Assembly: GCF_027942865.1 (NCBI RefSeq)
Contig: NC_134528.1
Location: forward strand, 11,312,086-11,376,085
Reading direction: 5' to 3'
Source: Odontesthes bonariensis
Taxonomy: Eukaryota > Chordata > Actinopteri > Atheriniformes > Atherinopsidae
DNA length: 64,000 nt
The first letter of the stretch is position 1. Each line of letters opens with the position of its first letter. The translations under genes and the position numbers were made by a program. Positions 1-11,000 of this stretch are shown here, one piece after another. The notes beneath the pieces were generated by a model. That model had not been told where the DNA came from. It was given only the letters and a program-made list of their open reading frames with translations, and ran no database searches.

Positions 1-895
1 GAATGATTGAGAACTGTTGAACTGTTGTGATTGGTGTTTGTATTTTGTAGGAACCGAATTCGGTGGCCGACACGTGCAAACACGCTGCAAACGGCGAAAC
101 AAATCCAACAGTAAAATGCTGCAAGAGAAAAATGCGGCAATCACAAAAACGACCGGAGCACTCGCGCTGCAAACTTCAAAACACAACGGAAGTTCGCCAG
201 GCCACTAGGGGGGTCTCGACCTGTGGGATAGGGGATCGACTATGTGGCATTTGAACGGTCAAATTCCATTAACGGGACAAGAGCAGTCAAAACGGCAAAA
301 TCGGAAGTGCGTTACTCACTGCGGCTAGCTTTAGTAGCGCCGAATTCGTGGGAACAAAATTGTAAATAGCCGGTATTTTGTCAGATTTTCAACACGTTGG
401 GGATCTGAAAATGTTTCAAATGTTGCTAAAGTTATATATTTACAGAGTTTATAGCTTAAGAGAAATCAGCTTTTCAGGCCGGCTGATTTCGGCTCGGGCA
501 GGAGTGAGGTGCATTGTGGGTAAACGCTCTGCATACTGTCTGATCGAGATGTGGACGCTTCAGCCAGGCTAGCTTCATGGCCCAATGAGTGGAAGAATAA
601 AAAATGGTGATGGTGTACAAGTGAAACTAGTGTCCAGATTATCTGGTGGTACGAGCTTCAGTGTGACGGTATGTGGGCGTGGCTTCTCAGGACCCCCGTC
701 GCTAAAGAACCAGAATATTTTTGACTACATAGACTACACAAGGTAGCCTGAGGAATGCCAAGCTTCGCCGCAGCATCTCGTTGGCTCGTTTTTGGTAATT
801 TGTCATACGCCTCAAGGAGACTACGTTTTTCATTCAGAGAAAATTACTTCCTTTTTCCAACCATGATTCGTGCGCTTGCTGCCTGGTGTCAACTC
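1..895. other. Unassigned flank, probably repeat-derived
   Basis: No gene recognised. The stretch has a 12-bp palindrome ACCGAATTCGGT at 53-64 and a related CCGAATTCGTGG at about 340-351. It has the mosaic look of decayed transposon DNA. The short open frames here show no recognisable domain. A repeat-library search would be needed to name it. Confidence 0.3.
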
Positions 896-1884
896 TTTTT
901 TTTTTTACTTTATTTAAACAAGGTAAACACAAACAAGAAAATACAAAACAAGTAAGGTAATTACAACAATATAACTTGTAGATAAAATAGTAGAGGCATA
1001 GTATTTCGAAGAGGGATTAAGGTATTGTTGATAAGAAAAATAAATAAATAAATAAAATTTACAGCAAGGGGATTCGTATATTAGGATTGACATACATTGG
1101 TGGGCAATTCAATCAAAAATTCCGTCAGGACTTCGTATGATTCAATACATTTCAGAGATTTTAAATATAATTGAAATTCAGATAAAAATATGTTAAAGAC
1201 TGGGGATGATCTTAGCACTCTTTGTTTATGAATAAAAAATTTTGCCAAACAAAAAATTAGGTTACAACAGAGGTCTATAGTTTTGTTTTCCAATAACACT
1301 CCAAAAGTTACCATATCTCTAGAAATAGATTCAGGAAGTGTAATTTTTGATTTGATCCATTTTTCTAAGCAATTCCAAAATGTTTTGGTTTGGTTGCATT
1401 CATACAAGATATGGTCTATCGTTTCTACATCACTCTCACAGAATGAGCATTTATTGTCATCAATATTAAAGCGATTTCTAAGTAGTTCTTTTGAGGGATA
1501 AATTGCATTTAAAATTTTAAAGTGTGTTTCTTTAGCTTTGGGTTGTATGGGGAGTTTTAAATAAAGAGTTCTTAACCTTTCAATAGATTTTTTCCCAAAT
1601 TTGCAAAGAATGTTATTTTTATTTATTTTCCCAGGGAATAAAGTTTCGTTTAGACAGCTTCTAATTGTGTGATTATTGAATTTTGGGTCAGTGAATGATA
1701 TTCCATTAATAGACAGATGGAGTAATTGTGGGGATATGGGATGATATGTTATTATATTTTTAAACTGATTAGTAAATTGTTTTGGTAAGGCATTATATAA
1801 TCTGGTAAATTCAGCTTTTGGGGGAAAGAATTGATATTTTGCACAAAATTGTTCGTAGTTTAACATGCAACCATTAGCATCCAT
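896..1884 (-). mobile_element. 5'-truncated L1-like LINE, 3' end of ORF2
   Basis: A 267-codon open frame on the minus strand (1081-1884) has the look of the C-terminal region of fish L1/Tx1-type ORF2. It carries the zinc-knuckle-like C-x2-C...H-x4-C motif (CSFCESDVETIDHILYEC) and is rich in Lys, Asn and Ile. No reverse transcriptase catalytic motifs remain, so the copy is 5'-truncated. Downstream on the minus strand is an A/T-rich 3' UTR ending in an A tail, seen as a T run at 896-906 on the plus strand. The frame is uninterrupted, which suggests a fairly recent copy. I could not find a convincing target duplication. The clade call is from recognition only. Confidence 0.7.
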
Positions 1885-1904
1885 TAAGTGTATTAGCTAG
1901 CGAG

Positions 1905-1953
1905 GCAGAAGCATAGGGCAGAAGCATAGGGCAGAAGCATAGGGCAGAAGCAG
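1905..1953. repeat. 13-bp minisatellite, about 3.8 copies
   Basis: The unit GCAGAAGCATAGG is repeated perfectly three times (1905-1943) and then partly. It lies just beyond the 5' truncation point of the L1-like copy. Confidence 0.9.
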
Positions 1954-2039
1954 ACGTCCAGAAAGGAATCAAGGGAGTAAAAAATAAAATAGCTACACGT
2001 TGTTTTAAAATTATTTTTGCACATGTTTACATTCATAAA

Positions 2040-2194
2040 ATGGCCAAAAATGAACATTATAAGTGGATTTCTTGATTACTATAAACAAATTATTTAAACA
2101 GCATTTGTATAGAAATGATTCTGTCCCAAGCCTTTTGATCTATATAAGCGGTTGATTACTATATCCGTGACCACTATAAGCGGTTTCCACTGTA
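2040..2194 (-). mobile_element. pogo/Tigger-like transposon terminus
   Basis: Read on the minus strand, the sequence begins CAGTGGAAACCGCTTATAGT at 2193 and repeats the CCGCTTATA motif about 35 bases further in. This is the style of sub-repeated terminal inverted repeat seen in pogo/Tigger-type elements. Only one end is recognised and no transposase frame is present, so it is a fragment or a non-autonomous copy. The family call is tentative. Confidence 0.4.
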
Positions 2195-2699
2195 TTGTGT
2201 CGTGGGAATTTTGTCTTAACTCCCTATTAAGATTTTGCTTACCTTCCTATTACATCTGATGAGAAGTGAAATAGAGACTTTCAATGTTTCTGCTGGCCGG
2301 CCACGTGTTTATTTTCTTCTGCAAAAGAGGTCAGTCCTCACCAGTCAGCGTTCATGGTGAAGAAAGACCCAGAACAAGGGGAATCAAAAGCATTTATACA
2401 GGAGGAAGGGGCTTTGTTCTTTCAGATGTGTATTATTCAAACTGTCTCCTTGCCACACCCCCTGGAGGAGAGTCTCGCACTTTGGGGAAGGGTGTAGAAT
2501 CTGGTAACAATGGTCATTCAAATGATTATTTTCTATGTGTTAATCAAGAGACGAATAGTCTGCAGACATTGGATTTACAACAAGGTGTCATCTAACAGAC
2601 AAAAGGTTAGCAGACATCGAATTTACCATAACAGGAGCTGAAGACAGACCTCAAACTGTCTTGAACAAACTACATCTTCCTCTGTTACTCTGTTAATCA
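2195..2699. other. Intergenic, nothing recognised
   Basis: A 103-codon open frame at 2284-2595 shows no domain I know and has no nearby splice or promoter support. I see nothing else to name here. Confidence 0.3.
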
Positions 2700-2732
2700 C
2701 AATCATTGTGAACGGACCGTTCACAATGATTG
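2700..2732. repeat. Perfect 16-bp inverted repeat, 1-nt centre
   Basis: CAATCATTGTGAACGG and its exact complement flank a single A at position 2716. A C-rich tract follows at about 2760-2793. Confidence 0.9.
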
Positions 2733-3096
2733 GATTCTGATGCGTCTATCAAACTGCAATCTGCCCCTCCCTCCCCCTCCCCCTCCTTCCCCCTGTGCGC
2801 GTACCCTGCTCCGTGAACGAATTACGTGCCCAGAAGCTAAACTAGAGCCAGCTTGGCTAGCACCTAGCATTATTAAACGTATAGTTAGCATATACTAAAT
2901 ACTAAATACTAAATACGGCAACGATCGATGCTTGCTGTCAGAACAGCGCTCGTGCACCTTTGTGCTCGTGCGCGTTCAGGTACTCTAGAGGCGTGCCTTC
3001 GGGGGGAAAGTGAAGAAAAGGGTTGGGACTTTTTACCTGTGTATTTTCAAAATGCAGCTTCGCTGGACTCAAAATCCAGGATCTCCTACCCTACCT

Positions 3097-3520
3097 TTAA
3101 AGCTGCCGTCGGCAGGTTTTCAAAATTGCGAGTCTAAAGTCGGAAAATTCGAACTGATACAACTTTCAGGTCCCTCCCCCAACCTCTACCAAGCTCCGAA
3201 TCGCCCCCCAAACCCCTCCCCCTCTGTGGACGAGGTTGTGCACGTGAGTTCACACCAGTGTGAGCCACACAAGCTGGGGCAGACCCACGCTCAGCAGCGT
3301 GTGCACAAGCTGTGATTGACAGGTAGGATTCCTCCACCCTAACTTGATTGGTTAAAAACAGCCGGGAGCGCTCGGTTTTTGCAAGCACGATTACAGGCTT
3401 CAGAGGGAGCTACAGATTTCGTTATTTTTCCTAAACAGCCTATTTAATATTCTACTTCCAGAATCCCATGACAGTTCAAGCTAATATGACTAAAAAAAAG
3501 TTGCCCGACCGCAGCTTTAA
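3097..3520. mobile_element. Non-autonomous DNA element bounded by TTAA
   Basis: The left end, TTAAAGCTGCCGTCGGCAGG from 3097, is matched by an imperfect inverted copy ending in GCAGCTTTAA at 3520. TTAA sits at both outer edges, as expected for piggyBac- or Kolobok-type insertion into TTAA. The interior is about 380 bp, C-rich in its first half, without a transposase frame. The ends are clear but the superfamily is inferred. Confidence 0.55.
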
Positions 3521-3931
3521 GTGTTGCTTAGCAACAGCACCTTTAAAACTGCATTGCTACAACTACAACTAACCAGTCAGAATTGAGGACTAGGGTGAAT
3601 GTAATAATGTATTTAAATCAACTTAATAACATCGAAATAACACCAGCTGCCTCATTTTTATTAAAGCCACGAGTCCCCGAAACACCGTCCAAATAAACAT
3701 TGATGCACAAAATCAGTTATGGCCATAAGCTGTGTTTAGTTTTAAACATAACAATTAAACTAGTAAGAAACCAGAACCCCACCGACCAAAACTGATGGGT
3801 ATTAAACGCTACATATAACTGACACAACACCCGTCTGTAGTTTTGACATTGCATGCAACATAAACATTCAAGAACAAAACTTTAGTACAATTCGGCAAAT
3901 AAGTTCATTGAGCCTGGCTTCATAATATCCA

Positions 3932-4673
3932 TTAAAGGAACAGTTCACTATTTAAGACCTTGAGTCCCAGTTCCAGCTTGTTTATCAAGAATAAGAAATG
4001 AGGAGACCATTTTCACAACAATAGCTCATTTCTATCCATTTTGGCTGTTTTCGCTGGTCCATCCTGCTGCTACAGACAGGGTTCCATTGGGAACTCTGTT
4101 CAATGTCCTTAAAACAATACTAATGTTAATTTTAAAGAAAAGGTCAACTCACCGGGTGGTTCGTGGATGTTCCTGTGTGTCCCAAAAAAAAATTGCGTTG
4201 CGAAATAAAAGTTATTTCTTGCTTTATTTAGCATTTTGTAATCCAATTGTATTCCGTTTGGAAGACTTTTCACTTTCACTGTCAGATCACTGCGCCAGGG
4301 CTAGAGCCTCAGACTCAAATATGGAGCGGATGTTTACGTGCGTCGTGATTTAGCATGAAAAATAGTTCCTGAACAGCAAAGAACACGGATTACACGGATG
4401 GAAAACCATAAAATGCGCCGACATTTTTTTTTTTAATACCACTAACCACCCGGTGAGTTGACCTTTTCTTTAAAATTAACATTAGTGTTGTTTTAAGGAC
4501 ATTGAACAGAGTGCCCAATGGAACCCTGTCTGTAGCAGCAGGATGGACCAGCGAAAACAGCCAAAATGGATAGAAATGAGCTATTGTTGTGAAAATGGTC
4601 TCCTCATTTCTTATTCTTGATAAACAAGCTGGAACTGGGACTCAAGGTCTTAAATAGTGAACTTCTCCTTTAA
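3932..4673. mobile_element. Foldback MITE with 235-bp arms and TTAA ends
   Basis: Two arms, 3932-4166 and 4439-4673, are reverse complements with only a handful of mismatches and no net length change. Each begins with TTAA followed by AGG. The spacer (4167-4438) codes for nothing recognisable. Open frames within the arms are chance. The high arm identity suggests recent activity or gene conversion between arms. Confidence 0.85.
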
Positions 4674-5005
4674 GTCGCTGCTTACCGTTTTGTACCATAT
4701 TTCAAGTGGTTTACTGCCTATGCTGTATAAAACAGACAAAAACCCGCTCTGGAACGCATTTCTAAACATCTTAAATCTGTTGAGTACAAAGTGGTTGTGC
4801 CCAGGAGTTATCGACCAGGAATACCGTTGCTATGTGCCATGGTTGCTAACCGACGTTTGTTTACATATTTTGTTTCCCTGTGAAACGCCAGTGGTTCCAC
4901 GTGGTAAGAAATAAATACGTAAGTAAATTAAACAATTGTTGTTACAGCTGAAAAAAAAAAAATTAAATCAACATGTCTTTCCTGGAGAAGTAAAGACACC
5001 TACAG

Positions 5006-5029
5006 AAGTTCCTACACCTGTAGGAACTT
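5006..5029. repeat. Short perfect hairpin
   Basis: AAGTTCCTACA at 5006-5016 and its exact complement at 5019-5029 are separated by CC. Otherwise 4674-5780 is AT-rich intergenic DNA with no gene seen. Confidence 0.7.
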
Positions 5030-5601
5030 AAGTTTTATAATGTTTTTCTCACGGATCCTTAAATGCTGGCACATCCCGGTCACCATGGTAACAGCTTTTA
5101 ATCCAAAATGCGCTTATTTCAGCCAAAACCACAATCTGTTACTCTTCATAAGTGAAGGGCCGATACACTATGTAAAACGTAAATGAAAAAAACAGATTGC
5201 AATGGTTTTCATATCTTTTAAACCAAATTGTTATACAAATTAGAACACATGTTGAAAGTGAGACATTTTGCCGTTTCATGAAAAATATTATTATTATATT
5301 CCATCGTGAATTTGATGGCAGCAACACGTGTCAAGAAAGCAGAGATGTGGGAAACTGAAAGCCTGAAAGGTTAAACAGCAATAAATAAAAAAAAATGTGT
5401 CTACAAGGTGTGGGCCAATTTCAGAATAATGTTACCCAATGCCCAGTATTATTTCATCTGAAAATATCTGCGTGTGCAAGGGACAGCAGAGGGATCAGCT
5501 GAAATCAGTGTGGGATGATGTAATCTTCGGGCCCTGGGGCAGCTGCATTACAAACATTCTGTCATGGAAACCACTGCATGGGCTCAGAAACACTTCCACA
5601 A

Positions 5602-5610
<9 letters not shown>

Positions 5611-5646
<36 letters not shown>
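5611..5646. repeat. (TA)18 microsatellite
   Basis: Uninterrupted TA dinucleotides preceded by an A run at 5600-5610. Confidence 0.95.
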
Positions 5647-5652
<6 letters not shown>

Positions 5653-5779
5653 AGATTGCGACTAATTTAGGTCTGTCTGGATATCTTTTAAGTGGACAAA
5701 TAAACTACTTGTATCTGGGATAGGATATCCCTTTTCATGGGGGTTAATGAACATACAGTCATCAGAATAAGAAGGTAAA

Positions 5780-6690
5780 ACCCTTTTTTCAATTCTAAGA
5801 TTTATTTACACATCACGTGCAAGGATTCAAAACTCTATACAGATGGTTCTAAAATCTTTTACAGTCTGAAGAGTAACAACAGATTTTTTTTTTTTTTAAA
5901 TTTAAAATCAGGTTTTCAGAAAACTCCTGTTTGTTCACGCTACAGTAATTTAGCTGTAAACATTAGACTTTAACTTTCATTTAATCTTAAAATGAACAGC
6001 CAATATTAGAAGTTACAGCTTTCATATAAACGTGGGTGTAATGTTTTTGTCTTATTGTGCAATTTGATTTCTGCAACTTCTGCAAAAAAATAAAATAAAA
6101 AAAAATTCTCAAGGGTTCATGAAATCAGCTTTTGGGAGCTGAATCACAGCGAGGAATTTAAGGTGTAATTTCTCAATGCTGTGCACTGCAAAAGTCCCAT
6201 AAAGTACATTCCCAAATCTAATTTAAAACATAATCCGTCAGCAGAGCTACTAACAGGATGAAGTTAAAAAAAAAAAACAGTGCAATAGGAACAGAACATG
6301 TTTTTTTGTGGTTAGAAATTCTGCAATGAAGACGAAAAGCTTCATGAAAGTGCGAACAAAGATTCGGAACTTCCTTTTTAACAATCATTTTATTAGCAGT
6401 CCCAGAAGGCAATGAAAAAAAAAAAAAAAAAAGAAGAAGAATCAAAGAAACAGGAACAGAAAATAAGGTTACAGTCCAGACGGTGGGTCAATCAGAATCA
6501 GAAAACATAACGACGGAACAGAGGGCTGCACACACACACAGAACACAAAATCACATAGTTTAAAAAAAAAAAAAAGGAACACAACGTGATAAATGAAGAC
6601 CGAACCTAACCTCAAGGGTAATGTGTGTGTTGGCTGATCCCTCTGTTCCCCGGGAGAAATTCACCAGGACCGACCCCACATTCACACTCA

Positions 6691-6727
<37 letters not shown>

Positions 6728-8073
6728 CTCACACATACACAAACATATCAAAAAGCCCATCGTCCTCTCTTCAGTGAAAGCCATGATTTTTACACGCCGG
6801 CCATTTGTGACAGCGAAAGCATCAACTGACCACAGCTGCTCAGGCAGGCCTTTAAAATTCTTATCTATTACTTCTGTACAGATTATATATTTTATTTACA
6901 CACTGAACAGCTTTCCAGCTCTTCAGTGCGGAGACCACTCAGACTTTTCAAACCCTTAACTGGTGTTCACTCCTCTGCTGTCGTTCTGTGCTCATGTCGG
7001 ACATCAACTCCTCTGATTAATATAAAGTCTGCAGCACTACGCATCATCGACAAGCGTTCACATGAACTAATCAGGAGAGGAATTTCCATCACCGTGGTGT
7101 TGAACAGAAAAGCTCCAATGCCTCAGACTTTTAGTTTAACCCGACATTTCTCACGACGGTAATCTGAGATGCACATCTGGTTAGTCAGAATCCAAAAAGA
7201 AACCCCATTTAAACCAATCTGACGCGTGTAATTACTAATCGCTTTTATGCAGCCTCATTTTCATCTTACGACACTCGCTTGAAAAGCTACCTAAATATTT
7301 CCTGCATTAAAGAGGTCATCACAGTCCAGTTTGAGCCGGACTTTAAATCACACGTTTGCACCTGGAGACACAGAGGGAGATTAAAAAGAAAAAAAAAAAA
7401 AAACGGGGCAAATGGCCGCTAATCCTTACATGTGAAAACAAACACACACGCACGTTATGGATGATTGGAGCAGCATGGGGAGCGGGTACTAAGGCCAAGA
7501 TTAAAGTGGATAAGAGACAGAACAGCATTTATTTAATTCCATTTTCATACATGGATGTTCGTCACTGTATTGGGATTCAATCATATAAAAAGTGTTTGCT
7601 ATTCGAGTAGTTAATGCATCCAAAAGAAAAGAAAAAAAAACCCTTTCAGTGCTAGTAATACAGACAGTACAGTAACTACAGTTAACATCAGCAGTCTCTC
7701 AGTCTGTTGCATACATAATTGTTCACTTGTGTATATACATTACCCTTCCTCGTCAGTTATTTTGCTCCTGCTGTGCGGGAGCAGGTCTGAGGCAGAGTAA
7801 AGCTTTACTAACATCACATCCACAATCGGTCTTTTTCTCTCAAACACACACTCGCACACACACACACGCTGTCACACGTGATGTGATCTGCCAGCTGGTC
7901 TCTGGTGCTCAGCTGACAGACAGCAAGGAGAGATTTAGTTTGTTAGGTTGGGGGGGGGGGGGGGGGGGTTAAAGCGCTTTCTTTCACATGGGAGGGTCAA
8001 AGGTGACCAGGAGTGGGTGTAGGTGTGTGTGTATACGGTGGGGCTCATAAGTGAAGGTGGGAAATATCGAGGC
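5780..8073 (-). other. SEC24C: Probable SEC24C 3' UTR region
   Basis: This lies downstream of the SEC24C stop on the minus strand. Minus-strand AATAAA hexamers are seen as TTTATT at 7528-7533, 6891-6896 and 5801-5806. The UTR could therefore be about 0.55, 1.2 or 2.3 kb, and I cannot tell which sites are used. The stretch carries a (CA)n tract at about 6692-6725, a G19 run at 7950-7968 and several A/T homopolymers, but no other gene. Confidence 0.5.
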
Positions 8074-11000
8074 CTAGCTGAGAAGCTGGCGGATCTCCTT
8101 GTGCATGTGACACAAGAAGTCTACATATGACGCTCCCCCGCTGGCGCTCTTATCTTCCACTAAGAAGTGCTTGAATATCAGCTCGGCTCGGTCTTCCTGT
8201 TTCACCACCATCAGCTGCAAGACAAGAGGAGAGAGGAGGTGAGCAGGGTTTGGCATCACATCTTAAGACGCTAAACACCCGCATGTGTCCACCGAACGGG
8301 AATCAAAAGGATATCCAAGCAGAGCTACAGCCGACAACTGTTCACCACCAAAGTCACCGACTGATGAGGTTGTTCAATTATCATCAATGGCCTAAGATAA
8401 AGTCTGACTCGGGTCCTCTTATGGGAACATGCACATGGACAATAAGAAAAAAAGAAAATCTTGAAATAAGTGCATAGGAATAAACGCTAGAAGTTCCACA
8501 GCAATATTAAAGCAGAATTATCTCGGCCAGTGTCACCTGCTATACCACAGCTGTTGCTCGCCATCTCCAATTATTAGCAAAGGGATATGCTCCAATGTTG
8601 GCTTTTGCATTTTGAATGAGCTTGTGCCATCTGACAGATCGTTTGATAAACCCGCACACAGAGTTGGAGGCGTCGAACCGGATCGAAATGAATGCTCGAA
8701 CCAAGTTCTCAGAGCTGATCTGAGATACAAAAATACTTGTATTTCTTTTCCTCATTAGGGGGGAAAAAAAGAACAACAGTTTCAGTACATTTCTGTTCAA
8801 GTAAGAGAGGCAAATCCTTGCTTTGGGATAAAGAAGTTTTGGTGGATTTATAAAAATATCTATCTCGATACATGTTCAGTCGATCTAAGTGGATCGAAAG
8901 TGAACGAACAGAAATCAAGATGTCCAGCCCTGGACAGAACATATAACAGGGCTGGACTAAAAGCTTAGAAAGACACCAGAGAGGTGATAAGGACAACAGA
9001 AAGCTTGCCTTCATGTATCGTGACCGCTGTGCTCTGAAGGAGTCGATGATCTCTCGAAGTCTCTGAGAGAAGGGGTTGTCCAGAACGGGCAGACTCGTCT
9101 GAAACACACAAGTAACACTCAGGGACAAACATCTCTGCCAACAGTGCTGAGCAAATCTGGGACAAAGCCATCAATATTTCATTAGATTAAATATGATCAA
9201 ACTACTTGGACAGCATGGTGATGCAAACATTCCTTGTTCATAAACTATAAATGAGAAAGAGTGTTAGAAAATGCCACATTTCTAAACTGATTTAAAGTGT
9301 TTCAGCCACTAAAAATCATGTCAAAAAACAATCGAGCACATCACCAGCACTCTGAACAGCTACAGTAAACTTATACATTTGGCCTCTTTCTACTCGGCAC
9401 ATTTAATCCAAATCTAAAGCTTTTGTTCTACAATCAAGTCGCTGCTGGAGAGACGAAGGTGATTAAATTTGTCTTCCCTCAGACACAATCCAGCTTTAAA
9501 CCACCAGCAGTGGCTCAGTCGGCTGAGAGGAACAAACCATCTGTGGGGCGGATAGGTTTCCGCTCACCATATTCGAATCGATCTGGCTGAAGCTTGGTGT
9601 GCCAAAGATGTTGAGGAGCAGCTCCTGCTGAACGCTAGCTCCCACCCACAGGAAGAGGTGGAGACCCGTCTCCAGGAGGTAAACTCCGCCCTTGGATAGC
9701 CTCTCCTCAGAGTCCCTCACTGCCACTGGCAACGAACCGCTCTCCAGCTTCATCTAAGAAGGTTGAGGAGAAATCAGGAATTCAACATGATGCCAATCTA
9801 CAGATCAAACGGCACATTTAAGCCCAACATATTCTTCTAGTTAATGAAGACCGATCAAGTTTCAAGTGAGTATATGGATAAACAGTGCGTTCATTTTATC
9901 TTAGGACCATAATACCCCTTCAAGAGGGGAAAAATAACCTTGTAAAAACATTGCTGAAAATGGCATATACAATCATTTTAATGATTTTTAAAGAGAATAC
10001 GGCTTTTTTCACTAGCTCTTTGGCTCCACTGTCATAAACAGCGATGCACGTTCATTTTTCTAAGTACCGTTGATTAATGAGCGAGTTCTGCTTTCACTGA
10101 AGCCAAACACAAACGGCGCCGCTCAATAACAAAGCAGAGAGATTAGCATGACTCCGTTCTTTTTGCTGCGTACACCAGCAGGTACCCGAGAGCTCGGATT
10201 CCCACTGGACACGCCTCTATCCACAAGCACTGAATGAATGTCATCATTTTGCTTTTTTTAATGAGATGTTTTGAAAGGTTTTTGTATAGGACACCTCGCC
10301 AAATTCTTAATAATAAAAAAAAACTAATTGTTGTACTGTTGACAAATGAAAATAAAAATATGAAAATGCACTTTGGGTGTGAGAGCATGTTCCTATGATG
10401 GATTTTTCTTTTGTTTGGCGTATTTCTATGAGGACATAAGTTTGGGTAGAACAGCTTTATTTCAGAATCTTAATTCATGTAAACTATTTTATTCCACTCG
10501 TTTATGATATTGTAATGGCTCTCAAATGAATGTCATGGTTTGTTACATCTTCTAAAACGATCAAATTTGACAAACATTTGTGCTCTTTTGGCATTTCTTT
10601 CTCTAAAGGCTTCAGATTAAATCAGTGTCCTTGTTCCCTCTTATCAGATCTCAAATGGCTCCCTACTCAGCCTGAAGCAGACCTGGAAGCAGTCACTGCA
10701 CAGGTGCAGCTAATGAATGAGACTAAACTCCCTGAACTCCTGTTTTTCCTTCAGGATGTTTTACACCGTGATCATCATAGCTACTGCTCATCTCCTCTTC
10801 GGTAACAGTACTGCCAGAGCTTTACTCTGACAGACATATTACGCATTCAGGTTTGCAGCTCTGGACCCAAACTTGGACATGACTTTTTTTTTTTTCCATG
10901 CCGCCAAAAACATTTTGGATCGGGACAACAGACCAATAAAGTTGATGAATAGTTCACAGTGGTCCAATGAAATTGTACGACAAATCAAACACACGCTGTT

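Noticed and set aside
6692..6725. CRISPR-like or regulatory reading of the CA and homopolymer tracts
   Set aside because: These are ordinary microsatellites. There are no repeat-spacer arrays, and a vertebrate genome is not expected to have them.
9509..9585. tRNA-like stretch (TGGCTCAGTCG followed by ATTCGAATC)
   Set aside because: A-box and B-box-like words are present, but no acceptor stem pairs and the B-box part lies inside a SEC24C coding exon. Chance resemblance.
10530..10805. 91-codon frame in a SEC24C intron as a gene
   Set aside because: No domain recognised and it runs into the pogo-like remnant. More likely transposon-derived or random.
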